From Cucumis sativus (taxonomy: Eukaryota > Streptophyta > Magnoliopsida > Cucurbitales > Cucurbitaceae), in assembly GCF_000004075.3 (NCBI RefSeq), contig NC_026659.2:27050272-27114271 (forward strand): 64,000 nt of DNA, in the 5' to 3' direction. A model generated the notes under the pieces. That model searched no databases, was not told the DNA's origin, and was given only the letters and a program-made list of their open reading frames with translations. The translations under genes and the position numbers were made by a program. Shown one piece after another: positions 49,701 through 62,021 of the stretch; position 1 is the first letter of the stretch; each line of letters starts with the position of its first letter.

Positions 49701-52001
49701 TGAGCAGCTGGGAGCCCCTTAAAAGCTATAATAATTAAACTGTACTGCAGACACAAAGAATATCCTTTTCTTCATAATAAAACCCTCTATGCCCTTCTAA
49801 CCAAGCTTCTCCCGAGTAATTGAGGATTGAGAATTCTAATAGCCAAATAGGTTCTTTCAGTATTGTAAGATTCCACTTCTTAGAAGCCCTTTCATAAATG
49901 CATCCCAGCCTAAGTGGAAGTCCAAGAGACGCAAAAGATGTTGAAAAACTTGTTCCCGAAAAAGAAAAAGGATCAAGCATTTCATATTCTTCACTACAGC
50001 AAGCTTCTCAATTTTCAAAGAAACTACCAAATGAAAAACTGTTCAACTTTAGAAGGGCTTGATTGCATATCCACCAAAAGCATCAAGTTTTACAAAACTT
50101 AAAAACTAAAAAATAATCAAAATTTATCTAGTTTGGCATAAATTAAGTTTGAAATAAACCAACCATAAGTTGCTACACGTTTCTAACATTTTTATTAGAC
50201 ATGTAACAGACAACCAGATGTTATCTCCCTTTCTAAATTCTAGTCAAACATGCATGACACATAATTTCAATTAACATAAAACGTATAAGGCATACAATAG
50301 GATATTCATACCTGTAAAAAGTCACAGATAACAGAAACAAAGTCACGAAGCTTTTGCATAAACATAAACTTATCCCCAGCAGCAGAAAGAGCCTTTTCAA
50401 GGTCTGTGATTTTTAATAAAGATGCAGACAAATTCTCGTCAGTCTTCAACACCGACATTGCAGTTCTCCGATAGGATTCCTGAGTATAAAAGAGAATGAA
50501 GTTCATGTATACACAGAGATACATAGCCACATGCACTTGACAATAACATGTCATTTTGGAGTTGAACCATTCAAAGTAAACTACAGTCCAAGCAACCACA
50601 TTATGGCATGTATACTAATATAAACTAAGATAGTGAAAACCCTATTAATTCAAAGATCATTAAACATATTCCTAGAAATGCCTGTAAGTTTCACGGTTAT
50701 ACATCCACAGCACTAGACTGAAATGAGGGACAATACATCATTAAATGTTGATTAGAAACTATCCAAACCTTTAGCCTTCCCATACTCTCTTGCATAGCTG
50801 TTTTAGCAATCTCAGCTTGCTGAGATATCGATAGCCCATCCAAACCCTGTGAAATACTAACAGAACCTCCTATACTTGTAGCCGTAGACATGCTAGGAAC
50901 CGAACTATACCCAATTGTAGTGGGGTAAATTAAGTTCTGTGGCTGAACACTCGGAACAACAGGGACACTAGTGCTCTCCACCCTAGTAGAACCATCGTCC
51001 ATTCTCTTTCCCAGTCCCTTCCTAAACTGCTCCTCCTCCCAAATTTTCTCCTCTTCATCCTCGTCGCTGTGCTCGATAATATTAGTTCTTGCCCCATCAA
51101 TTCCTTGCTCATCAACTTCCTCAAACACACCCTTCTTTGAGCTCTCTAGCTTCCCTCCAATCATGGCGATTCTCCCTGGAAACTCTGCTTCTTCATCGCT
51201 CAACTCCCCTGGCGCGGTGCGGTTGCTTCCTGCATCTAATGATATATAATCCGGCGCTGCAACCCCAGCCTGTCGCATACGTTCCCTTTTCGCGCGAATT
51301 GCATTTATGGTTGCTTGATCGGGAATTGACGACCCAGATGAATCCTTTCCTCTACCAATCCCCATTGAAGCCATTCGAGCTAAGGTGTCTTCCTTACTCC
51401 TCCGAAGCGAAGCAGCGCTTTTCGCATTACTACCCGCTTCATCATCCTCGGAGCTCGACTCTTTAGCTTCTCTAGCACTGTCCGGAACTTGTTCAGCGGG
51501 CTTGAGAAGACCCTTTAGAACAATGACAGGTTCGGCAGAAGGCTTAGATTCGGATGAAGGTCTCGAGCTCGCAAGCGTGCGGGTATTCTTCTGCAACTCA
51601 CGGAGGGCTTCCTTGGTATAAACTCCAGCTTGAGGCTGCACATTGGAGGGAACAGAGGCCGAAATAGAAGAAGAGTGAGCGATGCGATCCTTCAATGCAG
51701 TGATCTTGTGGGTGGATGAAGGCTTAGCAAGTCGAGCAGAAGAAGGCTTCTTGGAACTGGATGATTTGGAAGACGAAGGACGAAGTGGAGCATCGTTCTC
51801 TTCGTCACTGGCGAAGCTGAGAAGCTTGAGCCCCTGTGGGTTTGCCTTCTTGGGTTTAGTGGCAACGACGGAGGAGGTGGAAGAGGGTTTTGATGAGGCG
51901 TTGGAAGCACTGATTGAAGGGGCGGTGGAGCCTTTGGGTTCGTCGTCGTCGTCATTGTCGTCGGCTCGGCGACGGAAGTTTCTGGCTCTACTGCCAGACA
52001 T
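46800..52001 (-). CDS. ILP1: ILP1, GCFC/PAXBP1-family protein
   Basis: Plant homolog of PAXBP1/GCFC2. Arabidopsis ILP1 affects endoreduplication and acts with NTR1 in spliceosome function and microRNA biogenesis. Exons in reading order: 52001-50769, 50479-50312, 48769-48093, 47947-47665, 47458-47169, 46992-46800; 947 residues, phases consistent. The N terminus is MSGSRARNFRRRADDNDDDD, then Ser/Lys-rich with acidic clusters, containing QAGVYTKEALRELQKNTRTL and APDYISLD, both typical of the family. The middle has GDKFMFMQKLRDFVSVICDF. The C-terminal GCFC domain includes RFEAWKRDYSATYRDAYMSL, SPYVRLELLKWDPLHES and FFDMNWHSLLFNYG. The last exon ends AKTFHLKEAL. Intron 2 (50311-48770) is large and carries a decayed coding fragment. 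It lies head-to-head with SOG1. Confidence 0.93.
49115..49980 (-). pseudogene. Decayed coding fragment in ILP1 intron 2 (retroelement-like)
   Basis: Within intron 2, on the same strand as ILP1, one frame runs from about 49560 to 49115 with only two internal stops (at 49387-49385 and 49222-49220). It gives protein-like sequence such as FFDFPFCISGEELEHLD and SSSMLDQLQSFLDFPSYG. An 81-codon open frame just upstream, 49980-49735, contains IYERASKKWNLTILKEPIWL and looks coding as well. I do not recognise the family; cucurbit-type LINE or other retroelement ORFs are my guess. It is clearly not part of ILP1, since no exon phase would fit. Confidence 0.35.
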
Positions 52002-52918
52002 GGCAATTGATGAACAGAATTAGGATGAGAATTGTGTTAAGTGGAAATGAAAGAAGATCAATTGCGAAGCTCGAAGTCGAAGGAAGTTCCGATCGAAAGG
52101 GGTGGATCCTTACTATGCTAGGGTTTTTGGTCCACCGTACTACATTCAAGACGCTTTCTTGTTTCGTCCATATTTCAAGCGCCTTTTTCATTTTCTTTAT
52201 TTTTCCTTCGCGGTTATGTATTTATATCTTTTTTTTAACTTTGCAAATTCCAAAACTATAATCAAACTTTTATTAACCTTCGTTTTGGTTAAACCATGGC
52301 GTCCAATATGCAATACTTAACTCAAAATTTATGTACAAGAATAAATTTAGTTTACAAAAGTTTATATCTTTTTTTAAAAGAAGAATTTATATTTTCAAAA
52401 GAGAAAAAAACAAATACATAGATGGGTGTTCATGTTCATGTGTGTGCATCCCTTAAATTGGTGTTACCCAATCAAGTGGAAAACCCAATCATCGACCACA
52501 CAACAAGCGGAATAACCGACGATTATCCAAGTCAACGCCAAGTCATCGGAGTAAACACATACGACGGAGTCCCACTTAATCCTAACCCTTCTCACTGCAA
52601 AAGCGAGAGAGACTGTCAGCCATTTTTAATTCAAACTTTCTCCACTAACCCAAATTCCGAACTTCCTTCGTCTTTCTTATACAAATTTCAATTTGTTGTC
52701 TTGGGAAAAGTAGAAAGACAGACCCTTTCCAGTTTTCATCATTTTTGTTGTTGCAAGACGCGTCCAACAGTAACTGGGTCTCAAAATTTTCCCCAAAATC
52801 GAAACTCCGTCTCTTCAAAATCTCTCACGCGGTATACAATCAAAGTAGATGAAGCAGCTGTGATTCTAGAAATAACATTTGCCATTGTGGATCTTGATCT
52901 TCCCATTCGCTGTCTTTC
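52002..52918. promoter_or_regulatory. Shared promoter/leader region of ILP1 and SOG1
   Basis: The start codons of the divergent ILP1 (-) and SOG1 (+) genes are 917 bases apart, so both promoters and leaders lie here. A 214-codon open frame (52422-53066) crosses this spacer, the SOG1 start and its first intron. It resembles no family and is treated as chance. I could not place a convincing TATA box for either gene. Confidence 0.5.
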
Positions 52919-55900
52919 ATGGCTAGGTACCCCCTTTCATTTTTCACAAAAAAATTTGCCATTCTGTTGCTTTATGGTTGCACTCTGGTATCTGGCTCTG
53001 TTTAACTTTGCTTATCTGAAAAGAGTTAATTTTTCTGTCTGGGGTTCCTTAAAACCAAGCTTATGAGTTTCTAAATGCTAAACTATGTTAGGTTTTGGAT
53101 TTTCCTCTTCCTGCTAACATGATCAGAAAGGTCTTTATGGGAGCTTGGTTCATATGATTTTGTGCAATAGAACCATAGATATATCCTCCGCAGGCTTACA
53201 TAAGCATCTCTCTCATTTTCATATAATGACCACTTGACCATAACATTCTTTATTTGGAGGCATCTTATTCTTAAACTTCCCTTTTCTTGCTACTTGTTCT
53301 CATGTTTTTTGTTTGGTACCAAATTCCCATGATATGTTTTTCAGCAAGTGAGTCTAGTAGAGTTTTTAGAACATTCTTTAAGATATCCCTCCAAAGCCTT
53401 GGTATATAGCATAAACACTTCAAAAGCTTTTTCATTGTTTGCTTCTACAATCTTGTACTACTGTCACATCCTCACGAATTGCTATATGAAATAGGCTAGT
53501 TCCAGTCCAGTCATTCAGTAAAGAAACACAATTTCGTTGATTAATCTAGTCTATCCCTTTGTTTCTTAAGGGAGTATGGGATTGATTTTTTATAGCTAGT
53601 TTTTCTTGACTTCGGCTTTCTTTACACTCATTTAGTGAAGTACTTCATTCCTCTCAGGTGTCTGTCATTTTACTATTTTAGCATAAGTAGTATTACACTG
53701 AAATTATAAAGCTGTTACTGTTAGACTATAAATTGTTTTTGTGGAATTGTTTCCATTGAGCAGCGCTACTGAATGATTGAATTTGAGTTAATGCATTGTA
53801 ATGGCTTTATTTTTGTAAAATCTAGCAGTTTTTAAGTAACATGTAAATTATTGTACTTTACCCAACATTCATGGCTATTTTCATTATGGGGCATTTATGT
53901 ATTAGAGCTCTAAACATCCCATGGTTTTGACTTCTTGGTGTTGTGTTTGATTTATGCAGACCTTCATGGCTGGTAGACAGCAATAGAATTGCAACAAAAA
54001 TTAAGAGTGCATCTGGAACAAACAATCCTCGAAGCGTGGAATGGAAAAGCAACCCAAGCAAAAGTTGTCCGAATTGCCAACATACAATCGATAACAGTGA
54101 TGTACATTGTCAACTGTTTATTTACTGGAAAGTTAGAGTGTTCAAGTCTACCAGTAATAAATTTGTTAATATTTTAATCACGCTCTGAAATTCAACATAT
54201 ACTCAAATTGAGATGACAGCCATAGATTGAATCAAGATACACTCCCAAGTTTTCAAGTCTAGTGTCATGTATAATTGTAGAAAATGGTCAGCCTAATTGT
54301 GCTGTAGTACATTAGCTCATAGTTGGGGAACGTTTTTAAAAAAAAACCAAGTGCTAAGTGGAAAGGTAGAATGATGATGGTGCTGCTATAGAAATTTTTG
54401 GACTTGTTTTGTAATAGAAATCTGCTATACTGTCTTCCATAGATCCATGTTCACTTACTCCGATGGCTTGTTTATCAGGAACTGTTGACTTTCTTAGTTT
54501 AGACATTCATGGTTTTCCATTTTAGGGCCGATGTTCAATGCTATCAATCGAGCAAGAGGGATGTCATTAAAAGATTAGCAATAATTCTTACTTAACCCCA
54601 ATGACTATTTAATGTACTTTTCGTAGTGTAGACTTTATGTTTCTCTAAAGTTCATGTCTAAAGCTTATGAAGTTTTTATCTATTCTAGGATTGGATCGTG
54701 TTCATATTTGATGCTTAGAGCAGTTGATATTTCTTTGTTTCCAGGTTGTTCAAGAGTGGCCAGGATTACCTAGAGGTGTAAAATTTGATCCTTCCGACCA
54801 AGAAATTATATGGCATCTACTAGCCAAAGTCGGTATTGGTGGTTCAAGGCCACATCCCTTCATTGATGAGTTTATACCAACTGTTTTTGAAGATGACGGC
54901 ATATGTTATACCCATCCTCAAAAGTTACCAGGTTGGTCATGACTGGACCAATATCAACCGAATTTAATTGTTTGATATAATACTATATGGTTACAAACTT
55001 TATGCTAAATTTATTGTAGGTGTTAAACAAGATGGCAGTGTATCCCACTTCTTTCACAGAGCAATCAAGGCATACAATACTGGGACTCGAAAGCGTAGGA
55101 AGATAACTGATGATGATTTTGGTGATGTTCGCTGGCATAAGACTGGAAGGACAAAACCAGTGGTCATTGATGGCGTTCAGAAAGGGTGCAAGAAGATTAT
55201 GGTTCTATACATGAGCTTTGCCAAAGGGGGTAGAGCTGAGAAAACCAATTGGGTTATGCACCAATATCACTTAGGGACAGAGGAAGATGAGAGAGATGGT
55301 GAATATGTCATTTCCAAAATATTTCATCAGCAACAAAATGTTAAGCAGGGTGAAATCATTGAACAGGAAGCTCCTGAAATCATTGATACCATAAAAGTCG
55401 ATCCCCATACTCCAAAGTCTGCAACTCCTGAGCCTCCTCGTGTTGAAATTAGATGTGTGAATATTGATCCGGAACAAGATTCTGTAATTACTTCCACTAG
55501 TGTCCTTGTTGAGGTATATGAAAACAGCATCTCATTCTACATGTTCCACAAATCCAGACTCTCAAACCATGCTTGTGATATTCATATGAATCGAATTAAT
55601 TTGAATTCGTATGGCCTCTGTTTTCTTTGTGTGCAAGTTTTGAATCTGAAATGCAAAATAAAACTACTATTTCTCCATTTAAAAGTTTCAATTCCCCTTG
55701 GTTACTGGAAACAGTTCATTTTACTAAAGCCTGGCATCCATTGAAAAAGAATGTCACCTCTTGTTCCAATCTTTATGTCGTTATATGCATAATTTGTTCT
55801 CTATTTTTAATGAGCCTGCTTATTATCAATTAGGTTCCACCAGAATTTGAGAAGTCAGAAAATGATATGATCAAGCCAGATGGTTACTCCGATGAAGTGA

Positions 55901-56383
55901 TTGACGACAATGACAATCACATCGAAGAAGAACCAAAATGGTGGGAAGGCGAATCACAGAACATATTGGACTCCCAACAACTTGTGGAAGCATTGTCTCT
56001 GTGTGATGATCTTCTTCAGAGCCAGTCTCCCCCTAGAGACGGCAATTTTAACCACGGCGCATCGGGTAGCAAGTCTTGCTTTTCTGAATATGCAAAACTA
56101 GGACCAGAGGATCTAAAGAAGGATCTAGAAGAGTGTCAAAATCTCGTCCTTGATCCCGCAAACATTGAACTCGACACACCTCCAGAGTTCCGACTTAGTC
56201 AGCTTGTATGTCTAAATTTTCACTCTAGAGCCAGTTAGTTCATTAATTTACTGAAAACACACACCATTTACCACAACCCACCTCCCCCCTTATAAAACTA
56301 AAATGACATTGTCTTGGTTCTTCTAACAGGACTTCGGTTCGCAAGAAAGCTTCTTGGCTTGGGGTGGCAAGACAGCAGAGTAA
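52919..56383 (+). CDS. SOG1: SOG1, NAC-domain DNA-damage response regulator
   Basis: NAC transcription factor phosphorylated by ATM/ATR on SQ sites. It is the plant functional counterpart of p53 and activates repair, cell-cycle arrest and cell-death genes. Exons: 52919-52926, 53960-54101, 54745-54931, 55020-55513, 55834-56205, 56330-56383; 418 residues, phases consistent. The start ATG GCT AG sits in an 8-base coding exon that completes Arg with the next exon ([16 protein letters not shown]). A CPNCQH pair (40-44) precedes the NAC domain (about 52-215: [50 protein letters not shown]). The C terminus carries five SQ pairs at S318, S324, S340, S399 and S405, and ends [12 protein letters not shown]. 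These traits match SOG1 rather than other NAC proteins. Confidence 0.95.
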
Positions 56384-58309
56384 ATACTATGGTGCCCTGC
56401 CTGCAAACTTTTTGTTTTTGTGCAGTAAGTCGCATCTGTTTTGCGAAACTCTAAAGTGATGATTTGGATCTTTATTTTGTTGATGACTAGCTTCAAGCAA
56501 TTACAAACCAAACTTCCTTCCCCTGTAAACTTGTGTTATTAAATTTCAAAGACTTTTATTAAACGCTTGTAAAAAAAGAGAGTAAGTAAGTATGTTATGA
56601 GACATTGAAAGGAACAAGACATAAGTAAAGAAAAGGGAAGTCATTTTCAAAGCCAACGAAGATGAATTGTAAGGAAAACATAAGTAGAGATGTTTGATTA
56701 GGAAGATAGTTTGTCCACGGAAAGAAAAACACAAAGAATGGTTGATCCTTAGTTAACAAGTTGAAGAGTGTGCGTATGTGTGTTTTGTCTAAAAAATGGT
56801 GTATCGCATGAGCTGGCTAAGAAGAAAGTGGGTTTAAGGAAGTGATGTTTGAAAGAAATGGGTGTCCCCCTTTTGGCCCCGAGTGCTTGTTACCGTGTCG
56901 ACAGGCGTATTGGATGGGTGCCTTTGCGTCCACCACCATTTGTATCAATTTCAAAAACTTCATGGTCCCCATCTTCATCTTTCCCTTTTATTCTATTCCA
57001 ATCTTTCTTGTGCGATTTCATTATGGTCGTCTTCAATTATTAGATTTCTTAGGTTGAATATCGGTCTACAACTATATACCTGTAATTTTTTTGTACCTTC
57101 TTTTTCAGTAGCTAAATCGTAGAAAGATGTAAAGTAATGATACTTAGTTAAAAATGATTTGAATAGGACATTGAATAATACATTTTATATTAGAAAATCC
57201 ATCTTCTATAATACATGCAAATTGACTATGTTCCAAGTTTTATCATATTTTTGCATAGTACACAAGATTTTAAAACGTAAGGCTCAAGGGAACAATGCTA
57301 CATAAAGCCAAAGGTCTTTTGGCATCTCATAGGCTTATAATTAAGGATAATGTTAAATCAAGACTATACAAGGTTATCTACCTCAAAAAATTTCAAAGAA
57401 AAAGATATTTAGAATGGAAAGGAAATGGAGTGGTAGGGCGTAGTTGCACCTGCGATATATACCTTACGATTTTGAATGGTTGGAATTATGATAGAGGAAT
57501 TGCAAAAGTATGTTTGATTTCTATCTAATAATTCCTAAGCGGTGTTTGAACATTTTATTCCAGGAGTTGGAGTTCTCAATTATTATTACTCACACTCAGT
57601 TATAGTAAGACTATTTGAAAATTCATCTATTGCCTACAACGTTTGCTATTTTTCTATCACTATTCTCCCTCATTTTTGTAATTTAACTAAAATAGTCTAC
57701 ATCTCAAACACGTACTATTATAACTATTATTATCGTAGATTTGGACCAAAGGACGTAATCAATTTTAAGGTAAAACTAGAGCAAGAAGCTACACTCTAGG
57801 CCTAATTGAGCATGTGAAATAGGGAAGGTTAGAATAGAGCCCAATTTGACCTCATCGACCTTAGCCAAGGATGTGGACAAGGTCGTTTCTCTCCCCTAGA
57901 AGAACGACTCATTTGACTCAAGAATTAATCTAGTATGACTTAAAACCCTAATATGAATGCCCTATATCCAAATTTCACTATAATACATTATATTATTAAA
58001 CTTTAAGAATAAGTTAATTCATTTCATCCACGCAACTCTTGCTAACTACAATTTAAAAGTTATAGTCCTTGCTATGATATAAAACTTTTCATGGGATTAG
58101 GTATTAGACACGTTACGAAAAACACCACGACAATGTTTAAATAGTTATTCTTTGTTTTGACAGTCACACGCGTCCTTATAATTTATAAATGAATTGTGTT
58201 ATCATGTTAAAAGGTCAAATAACCAATACCTAACGTTACAATCGGTAATAGACAAAAGAAAATGATAAAATTGACATGAAACCCAATCTGATCGAATATG
58301 TATGTATGT

Positions 58310-58660
58310 ATGCTGTTTATAAGAATGAAGATGGAGAGGTGGACATTGATGTAAGTAAATGTGTAAAGGAAAGGGCGAAGGGGTAGGATGATTGATAAAA
58401 GAAAGGAAAAAGAAGGGGAGGATGGATGTGGGATGGCGGGGCCAGGGTTTGATAGAAGAATCAGACGGCTGTGGTGGGCCTATAGATTGGGAAGCGCACG
58501 TGGACTTGATAAGCCTGCCGTTTTGACCAACCACGTTCTTACGTTCCGTCCTTTTCTTTCTCAGTCCTCTGTGCCCGACACCACATTAACATTTCCCTTT
58601 CACCTTTCTCTAACCCCCTTTTCATTTCTCCACGTGTCACTTAACTCACTTATATATACC
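58310..58660. promoter_or_regulatory. Orphan promoter-like island
   Basis: This GC-richer stretch in AT-rich DNA holds a CACGTG near 58498, a TTGACC W-box-like element near 58524, ACGTT repeats, CCACGTGTC near 58620 and a TATATATA-type element near 58650 pointing right. A TATAAA near 58316 points left. No recognisable gene lies on either side within a few kilobases. It could drive a non-coding transcript or be the remains of a lost gene. Confidence 0.3.
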
Positions 58661-60544
58661 TTCTTTTTTATTTACCATAAATTACTCTTTTTAGTCTATA
58701 TCTATTTTCTAAAACATTCTTATAAACCTAAGCACTCCAGATATCAATTCTTAAATTTATTATTTTATATGAAAATATGTAAGAATATTATTAAAACATA
58801 TATGTGTGATTTGAGTTAATTGTTTATCAATACTGCAGATATTTTTTTTTGCTAAAATACAAACACATTATTGATTGATCGTTAATCATTCTCATTCGGT
58901 CTCTATTAAAAGAAATAATTTTGTATAATAATACTGAAGCAAGAATTGAATAGAAGATAAGGGATAAGGTTTTAAACTTAGAATTCCATTATTTAAAAGA
59001 TTTGTGGTGTGTACATGTTGCAAACTTTAGGATAAAGTACATTTTTTTATATTAGGAATTATATTATGTGATGGGTTGAGTGAATATTGGTAGTTGGAAT
59101 AATAGTATTAGTGTTCTTAGAGTTATATCAATAACAGATACTTTGACTACAATTTTGCATGTTTACACTTTGTGCAAAATTAATATGAGAGCTCACCAAC
59201 CCCTCTCATAATCAAATCAAAGAAGTGACATCATGTCTTTTATTTTATGTATCTAATTATTGTATAATTTTTTGTTAAAGATCAATAAACCTGCAAAATA
59301 GAGTAAAAATAACTCAATTAATTAGTTAATTAACTAAGCTATTGTAACCTCAACTAATAGGCTAGAGTTTGGATTCACATGTACTCTCAATGACATTGTT
59401 GGAAAAAGTAGACATAAGTTACTAAAAGATTTACCTTTTTTACTTTATTTTCAAATTTGGTGATCTTTATCATCAATTTTATATATTAATTTGAAAATTT
59501 AAATATCTCACTTTTCATACATTTGTGATGGTAATATATATATCAAATCAACTAACAATCATATTACTCATACACATTCATTTAACTTTCAAACATCAAT
59601 TATTCTACAAATCCAAACACCGGCATTATTAATTATCCCAAATAATCAAAACTCAAAAGCAATATCCATAATCTAAATGAACCTTAGTAAATTGTATATT
59701 GAATTTTCTATCACACCCTCAATAACTATTATAAGAAAAAGAACAAAAGTAATTAATTACACATATATATATATATATGAAAAGCAAAATTAGTTGAACT
59801 TAGAGCAAAAAAGTGAAGAGGGGGAATAGTATTGTTATTTAATCCCAAGGGATTGGGAAAATTGAAAGGCAAATAATATATAGTAATTAAAAGGTTGATG
59901 GGTTGTTGCACACAAGAGACAACTGGCTTAATTATAAACAAAGAAAAGAAAGAAAGGAAAAAAAGTGAAATAATTGAAGATTGTCCCACAACACACAATC
60001 CTTTTTGACCACCAACGACCCTAAAATTGAAAGGTCAGGTACCCTAAAAAGAAAAATACTTTGAAACCAAAAGAGAGAAAAAAAAATGTATTAATTACAA
60101 AAAATATATGCAGAATTTAAAAAACCCATCCAATGCTGTTTGTTTGGGGACAAAATAAATCATCAAGGGTTCTGATTTAATTTTTTAATCCACATTTCAG
60201 CCACCCAAACCAAAACCATAATACACCAACGTAACAACCAAAAGAAAAGTATATTAAGACATGTGTGGAGTAGCTAATGTTATTTTATATTATAATTATT
60301 TGTGTATTATTTATTATTTTGATTAAAGCTATATAAAGGGAAGATGACAAATTGAATAAATATAATAAGTTTAAATTATATTTGTATGTTGAAAGGGAAA
60401 AGCAAAGTCCAAAAGGCACAAAAAAAGGAAGAAGGTGGGGGTTTTAATTTGGACTAAAGTAGTCCATTTCCTATGATTATCTTATCTCAAACTTCACTTC
60501 TTATATCATTAATGGCCCTACCCTTAAATTCTCCTCTAACTTAA

Positions 60545-60571
60545 ATTATTATTATTATTATTATTATTATT
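60545..60571. repeat. (ATT)n microsatellite
   Basis: About nine ATT units in AT-rich spacer. Confidence 0.9.
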
Positions 60572-61324
60572 CATTTTATTTACTAATCATCCAATCTCTT
60601 TTCTTTTTACATCTTTAAATTTCTTACCCTTTTTTGTTTATCTTGAAAATCTGGTGTCAATGATTTTAAAGAATCAATTTGATTTGATAGGTTCATCTTA
60701 ATTATTATTATTATTGAAGGATATACATTATACATAACTTTAGTTGGTTATATGTTAATCAAGGGCAAGCATTTTCTAAATTAAAGTTAAAGTATGCATG
60801 GGTATTTTATTTACTTTTCTTTTATCTCTATTTTTAGTCAAGTACATGCTGCTACTGTGGCTACAAATTTGAACGTTTAATTTGTGTTCTTTTCACTAGT
60901 AGAGTTTCACTTCTTTTAAGAACCTTTATTTATATCTATAATCATTCAGAATTTGTTTCAGCTAATTTGAGTTCATTATCTTCTATTTACCCTCTATTTC
61001 ATAATCTTTATTTCTTTTATGTTTTTCTTTTATGTTTCAATTTTAAAAAGTATATATATATAGAATGATCAATATTTTTTCGAGTAAGAAGTGTAGTGAA
61101 AGATTTGAACCATTAACTATTGGATGATAATTTTGGAATTTTTATTTTCACTAACTTAGATTGGGTTGGTGACTAACAAAGTCTCAAAATGGTAAAATTT
61201 TCAAACTTAAACTCTTATCATACTTAATACTAGATTATATAATTAAGTTAGAGTGAGCATAGATTCAACTAAGAACTAATATATTTTAGCGCTCAAGAAA
61301 TTTGTAGTTCGGTATTTTTTTCTC

Positions 61325-61398
61325 GTACCATACTAAATAAACTAGTTAAAGAAAACTTTGAGTACCATACTAAATAAACTAGTTAAAGAAAACTTTGA
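61325..61398. repeat. Perfect 2 x 37-bp tandem duplication
   Basis: The 37-base unit beginning GTACCATACTAAATAAACTA is present twice in direct succession with no difference that I can see, so the duplication is recent. Confidence 0.9.
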
Positions 61399-62001
61399 GT
61401 ATTAAACTAATGGTGAATTCAATCCAGGATTGAATTAGAAACCTTGATTGAGAGAAGATATAGGATATGATCGAACTAATTTGGTTTTTATAACCCTAAG
61501 ATATCAACAATTTTCATCATTTAAGAAAAACAAAACAACAAACCTCCTTGAGTACGTCCTTAAACATAAACTTGAAATTATTCCTAATCTCAAATTACAC
61601 CAACATAATCTTGAAAGAAAAAGGCAAAATAAATAGCCATATATCAAAATATAATTGACCAACCTTTATCTAGCTAGCATCCAATAAACTTGATGTCTAG
61701 ATAGGAAGTAGAAATACAAAAATAAAAAAAGGCAGAGAAAAAGCAATGGAGAAAAAAAGAAATCCAAGTGGTTTTGAAAAGAGTAGAAAGCAAAATTTCC
61801 AAAAAGAAACAACTCCAAGCAAAACCCACACATAATAAACAAAACAAAACAAAAAAAAGAAAGTACTGAAGAAAAAAAACTCAGCACATGGGATGTTTCT
61901 CGATAATCCAATCCAAACACACACCAATCTCACTTTCATTCAAACTTTGAAAAAAGAAAAGAAAACCCAAATCATAAAAACTGAAGACAATGGAATTAGT
62001 T

Positions 62002-62021
62002 AATAATAATAATAATAATCT
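62002..62021. repeat. (AAT)n microsatellite
   Basis: About six AAT units, roughly 250 bases beyond the 3' end of the micropeptide gene. Confidence 0.85.

Noticed and set aside
51692-52023. Several open frames overlapping ILP1 exon 1 in other frames and on the plus strand
   Set aside because: They are shadows of the Ser/Asp-rich ILP1 coding sequence, whose minus-strand frame matches the family.
52422-53066. 214-codon plus-strand open frame upstream of SOG1
   Set aside because: It has no family features and overlaps the SOG1 start exon and intron 1 in another frame. The SOG1 leader and splice site explain the region better.
58388-58819. 143-codon plus-strand frame and 110-codon minus-strand frame at the promoter-like island
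   Set aside because: Both become low-complexity Phe/Ile/Tyr or Pro/His runs with no domain. The region reads better as regulatory sequence.
61666-61939. Two overlapping minus-strand frames of 80-84 codons
   Set aside because: Phe/Leu-rich translation of a purine-rich (AAAG) tract in two frames; no conserved features.
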